Assembly: GCA_015064785.1 (NCBI GenBank)
Contig: SVRM01000008.1
Location: forward strand, 1-55,947
Origin: Oscillospiraceae bacterium
GTDB taxonomy: Bacteria > Bacillota > Clostridia > Oscillospirales > CAG-272
Direction of reading: 5' to 3'
DNA: 55,947 bases
Below are positions 7,655 to 16,091 of this stretch, one piece after another. The notes under the pieces were generated by a model that saw only the letters and a program-made list of their open reading frames with translations, ran no database searches and had not been told where the DNA came from. Both the position numbers and the translations under genes were made by a program. Numbering within the stretch: position 1 is the first letter of the stretch; each line of letters opens with the position of its first letter.

Positions 7655-8494
7655 ATGCTTGTTACATTAAAGGAAATTCTGGCAATTGCCGAGGAGCGCA
7701 AAATTGCTGTCGGTTCGTTCAACACCCCGAATCTGGCATCTCTGCGCGCAATCATCGCGGCGGCGGAAGCACTGAACCAGCCCGTGATTCTGATGCACGC
7801 ACAGGTGCATGAGGAAATGGGGCTTTGCACGATGGAAGAAGTTGCCCCGATCATGCTGGCGGCGGCAAAGAAGTCCACGGTTCCTGTCTGTGTTCATCTT
7901 GACCACGGTACCGATCTTGACTATATCAAGCGCGGTCTGGAGCTTGGCTTCACCGGTGTCATGTTCGACGGCTCAGCACTGTCTCATGAAGAAAACTTTG
8001 CAATGACAAAGGAAGCGGTTCGTATGGCTGCCCAAACCGGTGCGTCTGTGGAAGCGGAAATCGGTTCGATGGGTGCGCGGGAAGGCGGCAATGCACAGGA
8101 TATGGACAATCCCGAATCCATTTACACCGATCCCGATATGGCGGTGAAGTTTGTCGCGGAAACCGGTATTGATGCACTTGCCTGCGCGTTCGGTACAGTG
8201 CACGGCATGTATCTCAAGGAACCGAAGCTTGACTTTGACCGTCTTGCGAGGATCAATGAACTTGTTTCCGTTCCGCTCGTCATGCACGGCGGCTCCGGTG
8301 TTTCGGTTGAGGACTACCGCCGCGTCATCTCACTCGGTATTTCCAAGATCAACTATTACACCTACATGTCCAAGGCCGGTGCGGAAGCCATTATGGGCAA
8401 GACCTTTACCCAGTATCATGACATTGTGAAAGCAGCAACAGAGGGGATGCGTATCGACGTAGAAAATGCCATCCGGGTGTTCTCGGGGCTATAA
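7655..8494 (+). CDS. Class II fructose/tagatose-bisphosphate aldolase family protein
   Basis: 279-aa zinc-dependent ketose-bisphosphate aldolase. Family marks are: GSFNTPNLASLRAI at the N-terminus, the metal and catalytic loop VHLDHGTDLDYI near residue 82, VMFDGSALSHEEN near 105, VEAEIGSMG near 133, CAFGTVHGMY near 180 (second metal His), MHGGSGVSVEDY near 210 (third metal His) and GISKINYYT (phosphate site) near 228. The Tyr-Tyr in place of the usual Asn-Val/Thr after KIN suggests a substrate other than fructose 1,6-bisphosphate, perhaps a tagatose- or inositol-derived phosphate. A strong AAAAGGAG site lies upstream. Cytoplasmic. Confidence 0.9.
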   Translation: MLVTLKEILAIAEERKIAVGSFNTPNLASLRAIIAAAEALNQPVILMHAQVHEEMGLCTMEEVAPIMLAAAKKSTVPVCVHLDHGTDLDYIKRGLELGFTGVMFDGSALSHEENFAMTKEAVRMAAQTGASVEAEIGSMGAREGGNAQDMDNPESIYTDPDMAVKFVAETGIDALACAFGTVHGMYLKEPKLDFDRLARINELVSVPLVMHGGSGVSVEDYRRVISLGISKINYYTYMSKAGAEAIMGKTFTQYHDIVKAATEGMRIDVENAIRVFSGL

Positions 8495-8529
8495 AAAAAT
8501 AAATACAAATCCATAAAAGGAGAGCTGTC

Positions 8530-10065
8530 ATGAAAAAAGTCACAATGCTGTTTGCATCGTTTCTCGTTCTCTCTTCTGTACTGTGTGCCTGCGGTGATAC
8601 GGGAACAACACCCGTGGAAACCGGTGCGCAAACGGGGACACAAACCACGGCCGCAGTCGATGGGGAACCCCAGGACATTCTGATTTCCGATGTGCTTGAC
8701 GAGTCTCTTGACTTCGGCGGCAAGGAAGTGCGCTTCATCGTGGAAATGGGATGGAGCGGCATCGATCAGATGTACCGCACGCTGTATGCCGAGGAGGATA
8801 CTCCCGATGTGGTCGACTCTGCGGTTTATCAGCGCAATCTTGCCGTGCAGGAGGCGCTGAATGTGAAAATCGTTGAGCCGAAAACGGTCGATCCGAAGTC
8901 TATGATCGGTGCGGTGGAAAAGGTTATCCGTTCAGGCGACGACGTCTACGATGCGGTTGCTGCCTATCAGGCGTACAGCATCAGCGGCTCGGCGCTCGGG
9001 TATTTTCTCAATTATGAGGATGTCCCGTATGTGGATTACAAACAGCCCTACTGGGCAACACAGTACATCGATGAAATGTCCTACAACGGTGTTTACTGGG
9101 TGACTGGTGACATCACAACGCTGTATACGGGCGGCTTTATCGGCACATATGTCAACAAGCGTCTTTGGGACAGCATCGCGCCTGATGACAACATTTACGA
9201 TATCGTCCGTGACGGCAAGTGGACCATCGATCTCATGCGCGAGTATTCCCAGCAGGTCTATCTTGATCTGAACAACAACGGCATTACCGATATTCCCGAT
9301 CAGGTCGGTATGGCATATGCGTTTATTGATATGTACACCTTCGGATGCGGCATCAACTATACGTCCCGTGATGCTGACGGCAGGCCTGTGCTGTCTCTGA
9401 TGACGGAGCGGACAGCGAACATCTGGGAAAAGCTGTCGCACATGATCGAGAATACAAACGGTATTATGAATATCAATGACTATCAGAACACGCCGGAGTA
9501 TAAAGACTGGGGCAATCATATGGGTCTGTACTTTGCTGAGGGCAACTGTTTGTTCATCACCAACACGCTCTGCTACACCTTTGAGGAGCTGCGCGATATG
9601 AAGGATGACTTCTATCTGATTCCCTGTGCGAAGTTTGACGAATCGCAGGAACAGTATTTGACACAGATCACCGACAACTGCACGATCTTCGGTATTCCGA
9701 TCACCTCGCAGAACACCGAGAGTACGGGTGCTGTTCTGGAAGCGATGGCGATTGAGTCCTATCGCGTGCTCCGTCCGGCATATTATGAAACGGCACTCAA
9801 GGAGAAATACACGCGCAATGAGGAATCTTCCGAGATGATCGACATCATCCGCTCGTCCATCACGACGGATTTCGGTCTGATCTACGGTGAAGCGATCGGC
9901 GGCGGTATCGGTACGTCAGGCTCCGGTTTGTTCCGCATTTTCCGTACAGCTGACACTGACGGAACCGATACGATTACGTCCCTGTATGAGAAAAACAGCA
10001 AGAAGTACGACTCCAACTTCGCGGAACTGCTTGATATTTTCGATGCACAGGCAAGCGGTACATAA
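8530..10065 (+). CDS. Extracellular solute-binding lipoprotein (ABC sugar-type)
   Basis: 511-aa lipoprotein: Lys-positive N-terminus, hydrophobic stretch and lipobox LCAC (Cys21), then a Thr/Gly-rich linker (GTTPVETGAQTGTQTT). The mature part resembles family 1 oligosaccharide-binding proteins, with DGKWTIDLM and the calcium-like loop DLNNNGITDIPDQ near residues 248-260. Such proteins present sugars to an ABC permease, but no permease or ATPase gene is present on either side. It follows the aldolase gene by 35 nt behind a nearly identical leader (AAAAGGAG...CTNTCATG) and ends just before a strong terminator. The substrate is unknown; a role in importing a sugar processed by the aldolase is inference. 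Confidence 0.85.
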   Translation: MKKVTMLFASFLVLSSVLCACGDTGTTPVETGAQTGTQTTAAVDGEPQDILISDVLDESLDFGGKEVRFIVEMGWSGIDQMYRTLYAEEDTPDVVDSAVYQRNLAVQEALNVKIVEPKTVDPKSMIGAVEKVIRSGDDVYDAVAAYQAYSISGSALGYFLNYEDVPYVDYKQPYWATQYIDEMSYNGVYWVTGDITTLYTGGFIGTYVNKRLWDSIAPDDNIYDIVRDGKWTIDLMREYSQQVYLDLNNNGITDIPDQVGMAYAFIDMYTFGCGINYTSRDADGRPVLSLMTERTANIWEKLSHMIENTNGIMNINDYQNTPEYKDWGNHMGLYFAEGNCLFITNTLCYTFEELRDMKDDFYLIPCAKFDESQEQYLTQITDNCTIFGIPITSQNTESTGAVLEAMAIESYRVLRPAYYETALKEKYTRNEESSEMIDIIRSSITTDFGLIYGEAIGGGIGTSGSGLFRIFRTADTDGTDTITSLYEKNSKKYDSNFAELLDIFDAQASGT

Positions 10066-10081
10066 ATACAGAATGAACGAA

Positions 10082-10116
10082 CAGCGCAAAGTCTGCATCG
10101 GCTTTGCGCTGTTTTT
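10082..10116 (+). terminator. Rho-independent terminator after the lipoprotein gene
   Basis: A perfect 10-bp stem (CAGCGCAAAG at 10082-10091 with CTTTGCGCTG at 10102-10111) and a 10-nt loop, followed by TTTTT. It ends 4 bp before the stop of the convergent regulator gene. Confidence 0.92.
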
Positions 10117-10120
10117 CGTG

Positions 10121-11236
10121 TTATCGGTCATATTCCCGCAGTCGGGCAAGCACTGTCCCAAACCGCTCGGTATCGCGGATTGGATCATAGCGCTGATTTT
10201 GGAGCTTTTCGAGCAGGAAGTGGGAATTGGAGTGCTCGTGCAGCTCATGAAAATCGGGATCGCCGGGTACGGGATAGACGACGGTATTGACATAGGGGGA
10301 GGAATATGTTTTGCCGTGGTCGTCGCGGTAAGAGATATCATAGGCGACAGCGTGGTCTGTCATGCGCTCAAGGGAGGTCATGGCGTCTTCCGTGCGTCCC
10401 AGCGACATTTCGTAGGTGGAGATGATCCAGTGCCCGAACGACAGGCGGTTGTGATAGAACATCATGTCCTCGCCGTAGATCATCTCATACAGTTTGTTGG
10501 ACGTGCGCATCATCGCAATCTTGGAATCCCATGTGTCGGGGTCGTTGGGTAAATCCTCGGACAGGACAAGGTTGTGGATGGCACATCCGAGACAGTCGGT
10601 CAGCTTATCAATCTCGTCCTGAATGTATTCGGCGGTATGTCCGTCGCCGATGCCCTGCGAGAGCAGAAACTCACGGCAGTATTTCATCTTCGGCAAACGA
10701 TCACACATCGCGCGTGCACGGGCGGAATCGTGATACCCGCGGGCATACAGGGTGACAAGCCCTTCGATACAGTCATAGCGGATGCGGTCGTCACGGGTTT
10801 GAGAGAGCAGTGCCTGCCAGATGCCCTCCGCTTCGCGCATTGCATCCTCGTCGGGATGCTCCTCCCAGATGGTGCGGGAGAGGGCACATGCAAGCTCCGA
10901 GCGGAAGAATTCTTCGGTCGGGAATCGTGCAGCGGCACGACGCGCACAGGCAAGGTATTCGGCGTCTGTTCCGTATTCGCCGGCGCTGATGAGTGCGGCT
11001 TTCATATCCTGCATGGTCTGTTCCTCCTCTGTCTGGCGGCATCCGAGAAGAATGTCGACGGAGGTATGGAACTGTGCGGCAATGACGGGCAGCAGCTCAA
11101 TGTCGGGATAACCTGCGGCGGACTCCCAACGGGAAACTGCCTGAGGGGTGACACCGAGAGACAGAGCAAGCTGTTCCTGGGTAATGGCATATTCTGCGCG
11201 CAGACGGCGCAGGTTTTCTCCAAGCGGTAAATGCAT
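10121..11236 (-). CDS. XRE-family transcriptional regulator with helical-repeat C-terminus
   Basis: 371-aa regulator. An N-terminal Cro/C1-type helix-turn-helix (GENLRRLRAEYAITQEQLAL then GVTPQAVSRWESAAGYPDIE) occupies residues about 5-60. The remaining 300 residues are alpha-helical, rich in Ala/Arg/Glu and look like TPR-type repeats, though none is perfect. ATG 11236 is chosen because it sits behind AAAGGAG and directly precedes the HTH; a longer frame upstream reads through the promoter. Such HTH-TPR proteins often answer a peptide or another intracellular signal. A 15-bp palindrome upstream of its own promoter may be its operator. The target genes are unknown. Confidence 0.85.
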   Translation of the reverse strand: MHLPLGENLRRLRAEYAITQEQLALSLGVTPQAVSRWESAAGYPDIELLPVIAAQFHTSVDILLGCRQTEEEQTMQDMKAALISAGEYGTDAEYLACARRAAARFPTEEFFRSELACALSRTIWEEHPDEDAMREAEGIWQALLSQTRDDRIRYDCIEGLVTLYARGYHDSARARAMCDRLPKMKYCREFLLSQGIGDGHTAEYIQDEIDKLTDCLGCAIHNLVLSEDLPNDPDTWDSKIAMMRTSNKLYEMIYGEDMMFYHNRLSFGHWIISTYEMSLGRTEDAMTSLERMTDHAVAYDISYRDDHGKTYSSPYVNTVVYPVPGDPDFHELHEHSNSHFLLEKLQNQRYDPIRDTERFGTVLARLREYDR

Positions 11237-11300
11237 GGTATGGCTCCTTTCATGGTTGGGTGCCGATGCATCGGGATTCTGGATTTCAGCTGATGCCATC

Positions 11301-11329
11301 ATTATACCGTGTGGGAGTGAAAAAGTCAA
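11301..11329 (-). promoter_or_regulatory. Promoter of the XRE regulator
   Basis: Minus strand TTGACT (11329-11324), 17-nt spacer, TATAAT (11306-11301), 65 nt before the start codon at 11236. Confidence 0.75.
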
Positions 11330-11352
11330 CAAACAATCTTTTGTTGTACAGG

Positions 11353-11367
11353 TCAACGAAGCGTTGA
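11353..11367. promoter_or_regulatory. 15-bp palindrome, possible operator
   Basis: TCAACG-AAG-CGTTGA is a perfect inverted repeat 24 bp upstream of the XRE promoter -35. GTCAAC also occurs inside the -35 region (11325-11330), so the half-site may be repeated. Its role as operator is inference. Confidence 0.4.
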
Positions 11368-11371
11368 TGTG

Positions 11372-12232
11372 TTATACTCTGTAATAGGAGGCACGCATAC
11401 AGCGCCGGCAGAGGGCTTCTGCGCATTTGTGCGATGTAAATCCGTCGTAAATGGATTTTGCTCGCGGAGATGTCAGAATTTCATCCAGGCTTTGCGAAAA
11501 CAGATTTCCGAGCGGGATATCGCCGTCGTGGTCCAGACAGCAGGGAACGACGGTGCCGTCGGAAAGGATTCCGATCTGGTCACGCAGACCGTAGCAGAAG
11601 CCGTCTTCCTGGAGAATGGGCGCATTCGGATCCGGCCAGTCGAACTTTTCGCCCCATTCCAGAAACACATGATCCGCCAGACGGAAGCCGGACCGTGTTT
11701 TAACCCATGCGTCAGGAAATGCCTTGTGCATCATTGAGAGAACCGCATCGTTTTTCTGGTTGCGCGCACCGGATGCCCGTCCGTCAAGATTCCATAACCG
11801 CAGAACGGCAATGATGCTGCACGAAGCGGCTTTTTTTGCAAACGCAAGACAGGAGGAAATGTAATCCTCAAAGGAGAGAGGGATGTCATTTGCTTCAAAT
11901 GAATGCAGGGAAATGCTGATTTTATACGGACGTACACCGTCCAAAAGCAGTGTGTTCCCGCGGCGGGCAAGCAGAGTTCCGTTGGTTGTGATGACGGTGC
12001 GGAAGCCCATGCAGTTTGCCTGACGCAGAAAATCGGGCAGCTGTGGATGTGCTGTCGGCTCACCCATCAGATGAAAGTACAGATACTCTGCCCACGGACG
12101 CAGTTTTTGCGCAAGATCGGAAAACTCTGCTGCTGTCAGTGATCGCGGCGGACGCTTGGTTCCGGGACAGAACGCGCAGGACAGATTGCAGACATTGGTG
12201 ATTTCAAGATAGGCTTTTTTTGGTGACGGCAT
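11372..12232 (-). CDS. Radical SAM/SPASM domain protein
   Basis: 286-aa radical SAM protein. The SAM-binding [4Fe-4S] motif CNLSCAFC is near residue 15, followed by the GEP-like MGEPTAHP near 56 and the strand ITTNGTLL near 82. The C-terminal SPASM-type part holds Cys near 222 (GFCYG), CC in VVPCCLDHDG, LGNLF, then C-x5-C-x2-C (CAEALCRRC), enough for one or two auxiliary clusters. Enzymes of this architecture mature peptides or proteins, but no precursor peptide gene was found next to it. Start ATG 12232 with AAAGGAG upstream. Function unassigned. Confidence 0.85.
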   Translation of the reverse strand: MPSPKKAYLEITNVCNLSCAFCPGTKRPPRSLTAAEFSDLAQKLRPWAEYLYFHLMGEPTAHPQLPDFLRQANCMGFRTVITTNGTLLARRGNTLLLDGVRPYKISISLHSFEANDIPLSFEDYISSCLAFAKKAASCSIIAVLRLWNLDGRASGARNQKNDAVLSMMHKAFPDAWVKTRSGFRLADHVFLEWGEKFDWPDPNAPILQEDGFCYGLRDQIGILSDGTVVPCCLDHDGDIPLGNLFSQSLDEILTSPRAKSIYDGFTSHKCAEALCRRCMRASYYRV

Positions 12233-12274
12233 GGGCGGCTCCTTTTTGCGGCGGTGAATTCCATCGTTTTTCTA

Positions 12275-12302
12275 TGTATCATCATACCATAAAATCCGTC
12301 AA
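12275..12302 (-). promoter_or_regulatory. Possible promoter of the radical SAM gene
   Basis: Minus strand TTGACG (12302-12297), 16-nt spacer, GATACA (12280-12275), about 43 nt before the start codon. A weaker match than the other promoters here. Confidence 0.45.
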
Positions 12303-12350
12303 AAATCAAGCCCTGATATCATGCAGCAGATACAAGATATCGGAAGACTA

Positions 12351-12378
12351 TTGACTTTCACCGAAAATGTGATATAAT
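12351..12378 (+). promoter_or_regulatory. Promoter of the DUF1836/DUF1934/peptidase operon
   Basis: TTGACT, 16-nt spacer, TATAAT; start codon 36 nt downstream at 12414 behind AAAGGATG. Confidence 0.75.
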
Positions 12379-12413
12379 TAAACAGAAGATTCCGAAAAAG
12401 AAAGGATGATTCC

Positions 12414-13010
12414 ATGCAAGCAACAACCGATAAACTGCAAAACTGGCGTGAGCAGATCGCGTCCTTTACCTTTCCGCGCTGGCAGGAGCTGCCGGAGATT
12501 GAGCTGTATATGGATCAGGTGGTTGGGTATCTGTCGCAGAAATTGGCGGTATTCTATGATACCGACGATGATGGCCGCAGCATCACCGCGACAATGATCA
12601 ACAACTATGTCAAACAGAAAATCGTACAGTCCCCGGTCAAAAAGCGCTACAGCCGTGCCGCGGTTTCTGCGCTGATGGTGCTGTTCTGCGCAAAGCAGGT
12701 GTTGTCCATCGGTCTGTGCGGTGCCCTGATTGCACAGTGCAGAGAGGATATGGGAAGCGGTGACGGTGATCCTGCCGCGCAATTCCACGATCGGTTCTGC
12801 CATATATTTGAAACGGTTCTGCATCATACTGTCGCCGGCGATGAGGATTTGTCCTATTTGTCCGAGCTGCGGCGCTGTGACTGCACGCTGACGACGACGG
12901 CCATCGCATTTGCCAATCAGATCTACGCAGAACGCCTGATTCTGCAAAATGCAGGATCGGACAGCAAGACCGATAACAACAAGGAAAAGGAAATTACCGC
13001 TAATGAATGA
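12414..13010 (+). CDS. DUF1836 domain-containing protein
   Basis: 198-aa protein of the DUF1836 (YkrK-like) family. The family hallmarks are LPEIELYMDQVVGYL near residue 25, TATMINNYVKQKIV near 58 and the following Y-S-R/K-x-x-V segment RYSRAAVSALMVLF near 77. The N-terminal half resembles a MerR/winged-helix-like DNA-binding fold, so a regulatory role is plausible but not demonstrated. The C-terminus is a charged, probably disordered tail (SKTDNNKEKE). First gene of an operon; its last codons overlap the next gene by 8 nt (ATGAATGA). Confidence 0.83.
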   Translation: MQATTDKLQNWREQIASFTFPRWQELPEIELYMDQVVGYLSQKLAVFYDTDDDGRSITATMINNYVKQKIVQSPVKKRYSRAAVSALMVLFCAKQVLSIGLCGALIAQCREDMGSGDGDPAAQFHDRFCHIFETVLHHTVAGDEDLSYLSELRRCDCTLTTTAIAFANQIYAERLILQNAGSDSKTDNNKEKEITANE

Positions 13011-13521
13011 AATGAAACGATCGGTGTCCATCCATCTGCGCTCCATGCAGCAGGAGGCATCCAATACCGAGCTGTTCCGCGGCATCATTGAGGCATTCGG
13101 CGACGAAATGGAGCTGACTGCCGCGCCCGAGGAAGAGGACACTTTGCTTGAGATCCGCACGCAGGGAACACTGTCCCGCGACGCTGACGGCAGAATCTCG
13201 CTTTCTTACGACGAGACGGAGCTGACCGGTATGGATGGTTCGACCACAACTGTCTCGTTTACAGAAAACGAACCGGAAACCGTAACCATGCTGCGCTACG
13301 GTTCCGTTACGACGACGCTGGTGTTTGAGCAGGAGCGTCGCCATATCTGCGTTTACGAGACGCCGATTATGCCGTTTGAAATCTGTATTTATGCACGCAG
13401 AGTGCAAAATGAACTGACGATGGACGGCGGCACGATTGTACTTGATTATCTTATTGAAATCCACGGCGCAAAAGCGGAACGCACGCTGTTCGAGCTGAAC
13501 GTCGTACCCACGGATCAGTAA
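13003..13521 (+). CDS. DUF1934 domain-containing protein (YwiB-like beta-barrel)
   Basis: 172-aa protein of the DUF1934/YwiB family, a small calycin-like beta-barrel of unknown ligand. Recognisable parts are ISLSYDETELTGMDGSTTTV near residue 65, MLRYGSVTTTLVFEQ near 97 and the C-terminal LDYLIEIHGAKAERTLFEL. The start is ATG 13003 (AAGGAAAAGGAAAT upstream), overlapping the DUF1836 stop, so translation is coupled. A longer frame from 12949 exists but begins inside the upstream gene without a ribosome site. In other Firmicutes this gene often sits near argS or housekeeping genes; no function can be inferred here. Confidence 0.85.
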   Translation: MNEMKRSVSIHLRSMQQEASNTELFRGIIEAFGDEMELTAAPEEEDTLLEIRTQGTLSRDADGRISLSYDETELTGMDGSTTTVSFTENEPETVTMLRYGSVTTTLVFEQERRHICVYETPIMPFEICIYARRVQNELTMDGGTIVLDYLIEIHGAKAERTLFELNVVPTDQ

Positions 13522-13542
13522 CAACAAACAGGAGAATGAATC

Positions 13543-14613
13543 ATGAATACCGAAAATGTAAAAAAATTGCAGGCATCGTTTCCGGAGAATCTGGATGCGA
13601 TCCTTATCACGTCGGAAATGCATCAGTATTATCTGACCGGCTTCAATCTTCAGGACGGATATGTCGCAGTCCTGCGTGACCGTGCGCTGGTTTTTGTCGA
13701 TTTCCGTTATATTGAAGCGGCGCGCGCAGAAATCAACGACCCGCTGTTCACCGTATATGACAAGTCCGGACTCGAATTTGTCCGCGACACGCTGCGCGGC
13801 TTTGATGTGAAAACCGTTGGCTTTGAGGACAAGGTTGTCACGGTGGATCTGTTCAACTGGTACAAGAAGGTCTTCGGCGAGGAAAATGCACTGGAACCGA
13901 TCGGCGGTCTTCTGGAGGTACAGCGCACAGTCAAGACCGAATATGAGCTTGATATGATCAAGCGGGCGCAATCCATCGGTGACGCGGCATTTGAACACAT
14001 TCTCGGCTTTATCACGCCAGAGAGAACAGAGACGGAGATTGCCGTCGAGCTGGAATACTTCATGAAGAAGTGCGGTGCTTCCGGTACCTCGTTTTCGACC
14101 ATCTGCGTATCCGGTGCGGCATCGGCACTTCCGCACGGCGAACCGAAGAACCGTCGGCTTGAAAAGGGCTTTCTGACCATGGACTTTGGCTGTATCTACA
14201 ACGGATACTGCTCTGACATGACAAGAACGGTTGTCATCGGTGAGGCGGATGCGGAAATGCGCCGCGTATACGACACGGTTCTGCGTGCACAGTGTGCGGT
14301 TCTGGAGGCCATTGACTGGCATTCCAACTGTGCGGAAATGGATAAGATCGCACGTGATATCATCGACAATGCCGGCTACAAGGGCAAGTTCGGACACTCC
14401 CTCGGTCACGGCGTCGGTCTTTACATTCACGAAAAGCCCGGTCTGAACTCCGGAAACACCTCCACGCTGCTGGAAAACGGTCATGTTGTCACAGTCGAAC
14501 CCGGCATATATCTGGAAGGACAGTACGGCGTCCGCATTGAAGATATGGTCATCATTCATGGAGGACGCGCGGAAAATATCACAAAATCTCCCAAGGAATT
14601 GATTATTCTTTGA
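13543..14613 (+). CDS. Xaa-Pro aminopeptidase family protein (M24B)
   Basis: 356-aa cytoplasmic aminopeptidase cleaving an N-terminal residue before proline. The N-terminal creatinase-like domain (about 1-130) is followed by the pita-bread metallopeptidase domain. All five dinuclear metal ligands are present: Asp in TMDFGC and Asp in CSDMTRT (near 212-225), His in GHSLGHGVG (near 285), Glu in TVEPGIY (near 318) and Glu in RIEDMV (near 332). The catalytic His in SLGHGVGLYIHE is also kept. Length matches the short (about 355 aa) Firmicutes form. It lies 21 nt after DUF1934 and upstream of efp, the usual pepP-efp neighbourhood in Gram-positive bacteria. Confidence 0.93.
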   Translation: MNTENVKKLQASFPENLDAILITSEMHQYYLTGFNLQDGYVAVLRDRALVFVDFRYIEAARAEINDPLFTVYDKSGLEFVRDTLRGFDVKTVGFEDKVVTVDLFNWYKKVFGEENALEPIGGLLEVQRTVKTEYELDMIKRAQSIGDAAFEHILGFITPERTETEIAVELEYFMKKCGASGTSFSTICVSGAASALPHGEPKNRRLEKGFLTMDFGCIYNGYCSDMTRTVVIGEADAEMRRVYDTVLRAQCAVLEAIDWHSNCAEMDKIARDIIDNAGYKGKFGHSLGHGVGLYIHEKPGLNSGNTSTLLENGHVVTVEPGIYLEGQYGVRIEDMVIIHGGRAENITKSPKELIIL

Positions 14614-14687
14614 TGTTTTTTCTCGGTATTTGCATGTTTTGCACAAAGACAGGGGAAAATATAAGGGAAATTTTTCACACATAACAC

Positions 14688-14716
14688 TTGAAAAAAATAC
14701 GAAAATATAGTAAAAT
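14688..14716 (+). promoter_or_regulatory. Promoter of efp
   Basis: TTGAAA, 17-nt spacer, TAAAAT in a very AT-rich intergenic stretch, 59 nt before the efp start codon. Confidence 0.7.
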
Positions 14717-14775
14717 ATAGTAGTATTATATGCCTATAGTTTTGCTTTATAATAATTTGGAGGTTATAGAAAATT

Positions 14776-15333
14776 ATGGTTATTGCAGGCGATTTTAAGA
14801 ACGGCGTAACATTTGAAATGGACGGCAAGGTTGTCCAGGTCATCGAATTCCAGCATGTCAAGCCCGGTAAGGGTGCTGCGTTCGTCAGAACCAAGCTCAG
14901 AGACGTTATCAACGGCTCCGTTATTGAAAAGACCTTCTCCCCCACCGACAAGTTCCCGCCGGCGCATATCGAAAGAAAGGATATGCAGTATATGTACAAC
15001 GACGGCGACCTGTACTACTTCATGGATATGGAATCCTATGAACAGATCCCGGTCGGCAAGGACCTTCTCGATGACAACTTCAAGTTCGTCAAGGAAGAAA
15101 TGATCTGCCGCATCAACTCCTACAAGGGTTCTGTCTTCGGCGTTGAACCGCCCATGTTCGTTGAACTCACCATCACCGATACCGAACCCGGCTTCAAGGG
15201 TGACACCGCTACCGGTACCACCAAGCCCGCTACGCTCGAAACCGGCGCTGTCATCAAGGTTCCGCTGTTCATCGACAACGGTACTGTTATCCGTATTGAC
15301 ACCAGAACCGGCGAATATCTCGAAAGAGCATAA
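14776..15333 (+). CDS. efp: Elongation factor P
   Basis: 185-aa EF-P, which binds ribosomes stalled on polyproline and stimulates peptide-bond formation. The KOW-like N-domain carries the modification loop [10 protein letters not shown] with Lys32, the position that is 5-aminopentanolated in Bacillus. Two OB-fold domains follow, ending in the typical [17 protein letters not shown]. Length is canonical. A GGAGG site stands 12 nt before ATG 14776. It has its own promoter and a weak hairpin behind it (15339-15355). No EF-P modification genes are adjacent. Confidence 0.97.
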   Translation: MVIAGDFKNGVTFEMDGKVVQVIEFQHVKPGKGAAFVRTKLRDVINGSVIEKTFSPTDKFPPAHIERKDMQYMYNDGDLYYFMDMESYEQIPVGKDLLDDNFKFVKEEMICRINSYKGSVFGVEPPMFVELTITDTEPGFKGDTATGTTKPATLETGAVIKVPLFIDNGTVIRIDTRTGEYLERA

Positions 15334-15365
15334 TCGGTTATACTAAGCAAGTATAAAATTTGTTC

Positions 15366-15390
15366 GGGCGATTCTTGAATCGCCCCTACA
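15366..15390 (-). repeat. REP-like palindrome R1
   Basis: Arms GGGCGATTC and GAATCGCCC around TT, followed by CTACA. Orientation is minus (TGTAGGGG reads on the minus strand). Single copy, between efp and the CD1247-type gene. Confidence 0.85.
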
Positions 15391-15455
15391 ATGATTTCTC
15401 ATGCATGAAGTCTCCATGGCTGAATGCAAAGATTAACCAAAGGAGGTCTGTGAAC

Positions 15456-15950
15456 ATGACACTGACTGAAAAGGTAGCATATCTCAAGGGTCTGATGGAA
15501 GGTCTGAACATTGGCAAGGAAACTGCGGAAGGCAAGGTTCTCTGCGCAATGGCTGACATTCTTGAGGACATGTCCAAGTCTGTTGCTGACCTGGAAGATT
15601 CCATGGCAGATGCACAGGGCTATCTGGACGAGCTGGATGACGATCTGGCTGATGTCGAAGACATCATCTATGAAGATGAGGACGAAGACGACTACTACGA
15701 TGACGAAGACGACGATGAAGATTACATCGACGACGATGACTTCATCGAAGTAGAATGCCCCTATTGCGGTGAAACCGTTTATTTCGACGATTCCGTTGAT
15801 CCCGACGACATCACCTGCCCGGCGTGTAACGAATCCTTCTCCTGCATCTGCGACGAGTGTGACGGTGACTGCGGTGATTGCTGCGACGAATGCGACGCAT
15901 GTGAATCCTGTGAAGATCTCAAGGCGCTCGACGGCGAAGACGACGAATAA
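15456..15950 (+). CDS. CD1247-type protein with acidic linker, zinc ribbon and Cys-rich tail
   Basis: 164-aa protein. Residues 1-66 match the CD1247 N-terminal family (MTLTEKVAYLKGLMEGL...), a helical domain of unknown function. Residues 67-98 are almost wholly Asp/Glu/Tyr. A zinc ribbon follows with CPYC (101-104) and CPAC (121-124). The tail then has nine Cys in 23 residues (130, 132, 135, 139, 142, 143, 146, 149, 152) spaced by Asp/Glu, like a metallothionein. Start ATG 15456 is fixed by a perfect AGGAGG 9 nt upstream. Metal storage or sensing is possible but speculative; the acidic composition may also chelate divalent ions. Confidence 0.8.
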   Translation: MTLTEKVAYLKGLMEGLNIGKETAEGKVLCAMADILEDMSKSVADLEDSMADAQGYLDELDDDLADVEDIIYEDEDEDDYYDDEDDDEDYIDDDDFIEVECPYCGETVYFDDSVDPDDITCPACNESFSCICDECDGDCGDCCDECDACESCEDLKALDGEDDE

Positions 15951-15964
15951 TCATTAAAATCATG

Positions 15965-16000
15965 AAAGACAGAGAATGTTTCGGTTCTCTGTCTTTTTTT
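15965..16000 (+). terminator. Rho-independent terminator after the CD1247-type gene
   Basis: A 12-bp stem (AAAGACAGAGAA at 15965-15976 with TTCTCTGTCTTT at 15985-15996) with an 8-nt loop and a T7 run. Confidence 0.92.
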
Positions 16001-16054
16001 GTTATATTCCCAAATAACCACCATACATTCAGACACGGCATCAAAAGCTGAGAA

Positions 16055-16091
16055 ACCGACCTATGACAACGATCATAAGTCGGTATTTTTG
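16055..16091 (+). terminator. Second hairpin with T-run
   Basis: ACCGAC-C-TATGA pairs with TCATA-A-GTCGGT (one mismatch), followed by ATTTTTG. It may be a back-up terminator. No gene or clear motif is visible from here to 16247. Confidence 0.55.

Noticed and set aside
13000-14682. 560-codon open frame on the minus strand
   Set aside because: Shadow of the DUF1934 and Xaa-Pro peptidase genes.
15355-15400. REP unit R1 as a promoter (CTACAAT as -10)
   Set aside because: No -35 at proper spacing; CTACA is part of the repeat and occurs in all copies irrespective of gene direction.
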